Positions 13,168-13,729 of a DNA stretch of 13,729 nucleotides are shown here, in pieces. How positions within the stretch are numbered: position 1 is the stretch's first letter; every line of letters begins with the position of its first letter. The position numbers and the translations under genes were made by a program. The notes under the pieces were generated by a model. That model had not been told where the DNA came from. It did no database searches and worked only from the letters and a program-made list of their open reading frames with translations. This stretch comes from Aeromicrobium sp. GTDB lineage: Bacteria; Actinomycetota; Actinomycetes; Propionibacteriales; Nocardioidaceae. Location of the stretch: the NCBI GenBank assembly GCA_023254755.1, contig JALRKU010000201.1, forward strand, positions 1 to 13,729, written 5' to 3'.

Positions 13168-13171
13168 CTCC
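13168..13171 (-). promoter_or_regulatory. Ribosome binding site of the Flp-like pilin gene
   Basis: GGAG on the minus strand lies five bases before the ATG at 13162, in the 28-base gap after tadC. No promoter box or terminator was seen in that gap, so the pilin appears to be part of the same message. Confidence 0.65.
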
Positions 13172-13190
13172 GTTCGTGGGGGTTCGGGGG

Positions 13191-13729
13191 TCAGTACCCG
13201 ACGACCTTGGCGATCGCGGGGTAGATCAGGAACAGCAGGAAGCCGACGCACAGCAGCAGCTGCGCGATCAGCATGGACTGGGACCGCTTCGCGGCCATGC
13301 TCTCCGCGTCGGCGAGCTCGCGCTGACGCATCGAGACCGCGCGGGCGGCGAGCGACTCGCGCACCTTGGCGCCGTCCTCGGCCACCAGGGCGAGCGCCGC
13401 GGCCAGGTCGCGCAGCTCCTCGACGGCCATCTGCTCGCCCAGGTCGCCCAGCGCGGCCCACGGCGTGATGCCCTGCAGCCGTGCTGTCTCCATCGTGTCG
13501 CGGATGCGGACCATCGCCCATCCCTCGCTCAGCCGCGACGCCGACGACAGCGCCTCGGGCACACCGCGTCCGCCGGCCAGGTTCATCGACACCAGGTCGA
13601 GGAACGCGCTGACGACGTGGCGGAACGCCTGACGGCGCTCCTTGGCGGTGCTGGACAGCTGCACCGTGGTGAGGACGAAACCGCCCACGGCACCGAAGAT
13701 CGCGAGCCACAGGGGCACGACCGGGCTCA
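13191..13729 (-). CDS. tadC: TadC-like type II secretion system F domain protein, 5' end outside the window
   Basis: The last 178 residues are visible and the frame is open to the window edge, so the ORF start shown by a GTG at 13718 is not the real start. The segment reads as a membrane helix near the edge (PLWLAIFGAVGGFVLTTVQL), a cytoplasmic helical domain with KERRQAFRHVVSAFLDLVSMNLAGG, and a C-terminal helix MLIAQLLLCVGFLLFLIYPA. This is the T2SSF/GspF-type inner-membrane platform protein of Tad pili, which works with the TadA ATPase and TadB. Distinguishing TadC from TadB rests on its position next to the pilin and tadE genes and on the C-terminal half, so the symbol is likely but not certain. 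Other tad genes are expected to the right. Confidence 0.82.
   Translation of the reverse strand, partial: SPVVPLWLAIFGAVGGFVLTTVQLSSTAKERRQAFRHVVSAFLDLVSMNLAGGRGVPEALSSASRLSEGWAMVRIRDTMETARLQGITPWAALGDLGEQMAVEELRDLAAALALVAEDGAKVRESLAARAVSMRQRELADAESMAAKRSQSMLIAQLLLCVGFLLFLIYPAIAKVVGY

Overview
The window is GC-rich, densely packed DNA with codon use and gene content typical of an actinobacterium. GatCAB-type amidotransferase genes, an NAD-dependent LigA, and an actinobacterial Tad pilus cluster with a LysM/BTAD membrane protein all point that way, most likely to the Nocardioidaceae or a relative. The genus is an inference. All genes except one lie on the minus strand. No rRNA, tRNA, CRISPR array, transposase or phage gene was seen, and no gene-free stretch exceeds 300 bases.

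Layout from left to right. (1) Positions 1-930: gatA (cut by the window edge) and gatC, for tRNA transamidation. (2) 1171-2250: the only plus-strand gene, an epoxide-hydrolase-like alpha/beta hydrolase, converging on a small cysteine-rich DUF1272 gene with no base between the stop codons. (3) 2275-2349: four 21-bp tandem repeats. (4) 2354-4870: ligA and a small four-helix membrane protein. (5) 4939-5028: a 90-bp imperfect palindrome of about 48% GC in its arms. (6) 5061-8336: a tRNA thiolation block made of cysteine desulfurase, mnmA and a MetE-like zinc protein. (7) 8391-8756: a small membrane protein. (8) 8778-13729: the distal part of a Tad/Flp pilus operon, transcribed as tadC, Flp-like pilin, tadE-like 1, tadE-like 2, tadG-like and a LysM/BTAD membrane protein. 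Most junctions here overlap by 1 or 4 bases.

The order cysteine desulfurase, mnmA, MetE-like gene, ligA, gatC, gatA matches the actinobacterial housekeeping block I recall from Mycobacterium tuberculosis (iscS, trmU, Rv3015c, ligA, gatC, gatA). Here the Tad operon abuts its upstream end and the hydrolase plus DUF1272 pair sits between ligA and gatC. The desulfurase probably supplies sulfur to MnmA for 2-thiouridine at tRNA position 34. GatCAB makes Gln-tRNA and/or Asn-tRNA, so both units serve translation.

The most unusual signals are repeats. Two neighbouring pilus genes each carry a different in-frame minisatellite (24 bp and 27 bp) just before the conserved ERG and membrane-anchor motif. 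A third minisatellite (21 bp) lies between genes. Four genes have a TANNNT box 6 or 7 bases before the start codon, as expected for leaderless transcripts.
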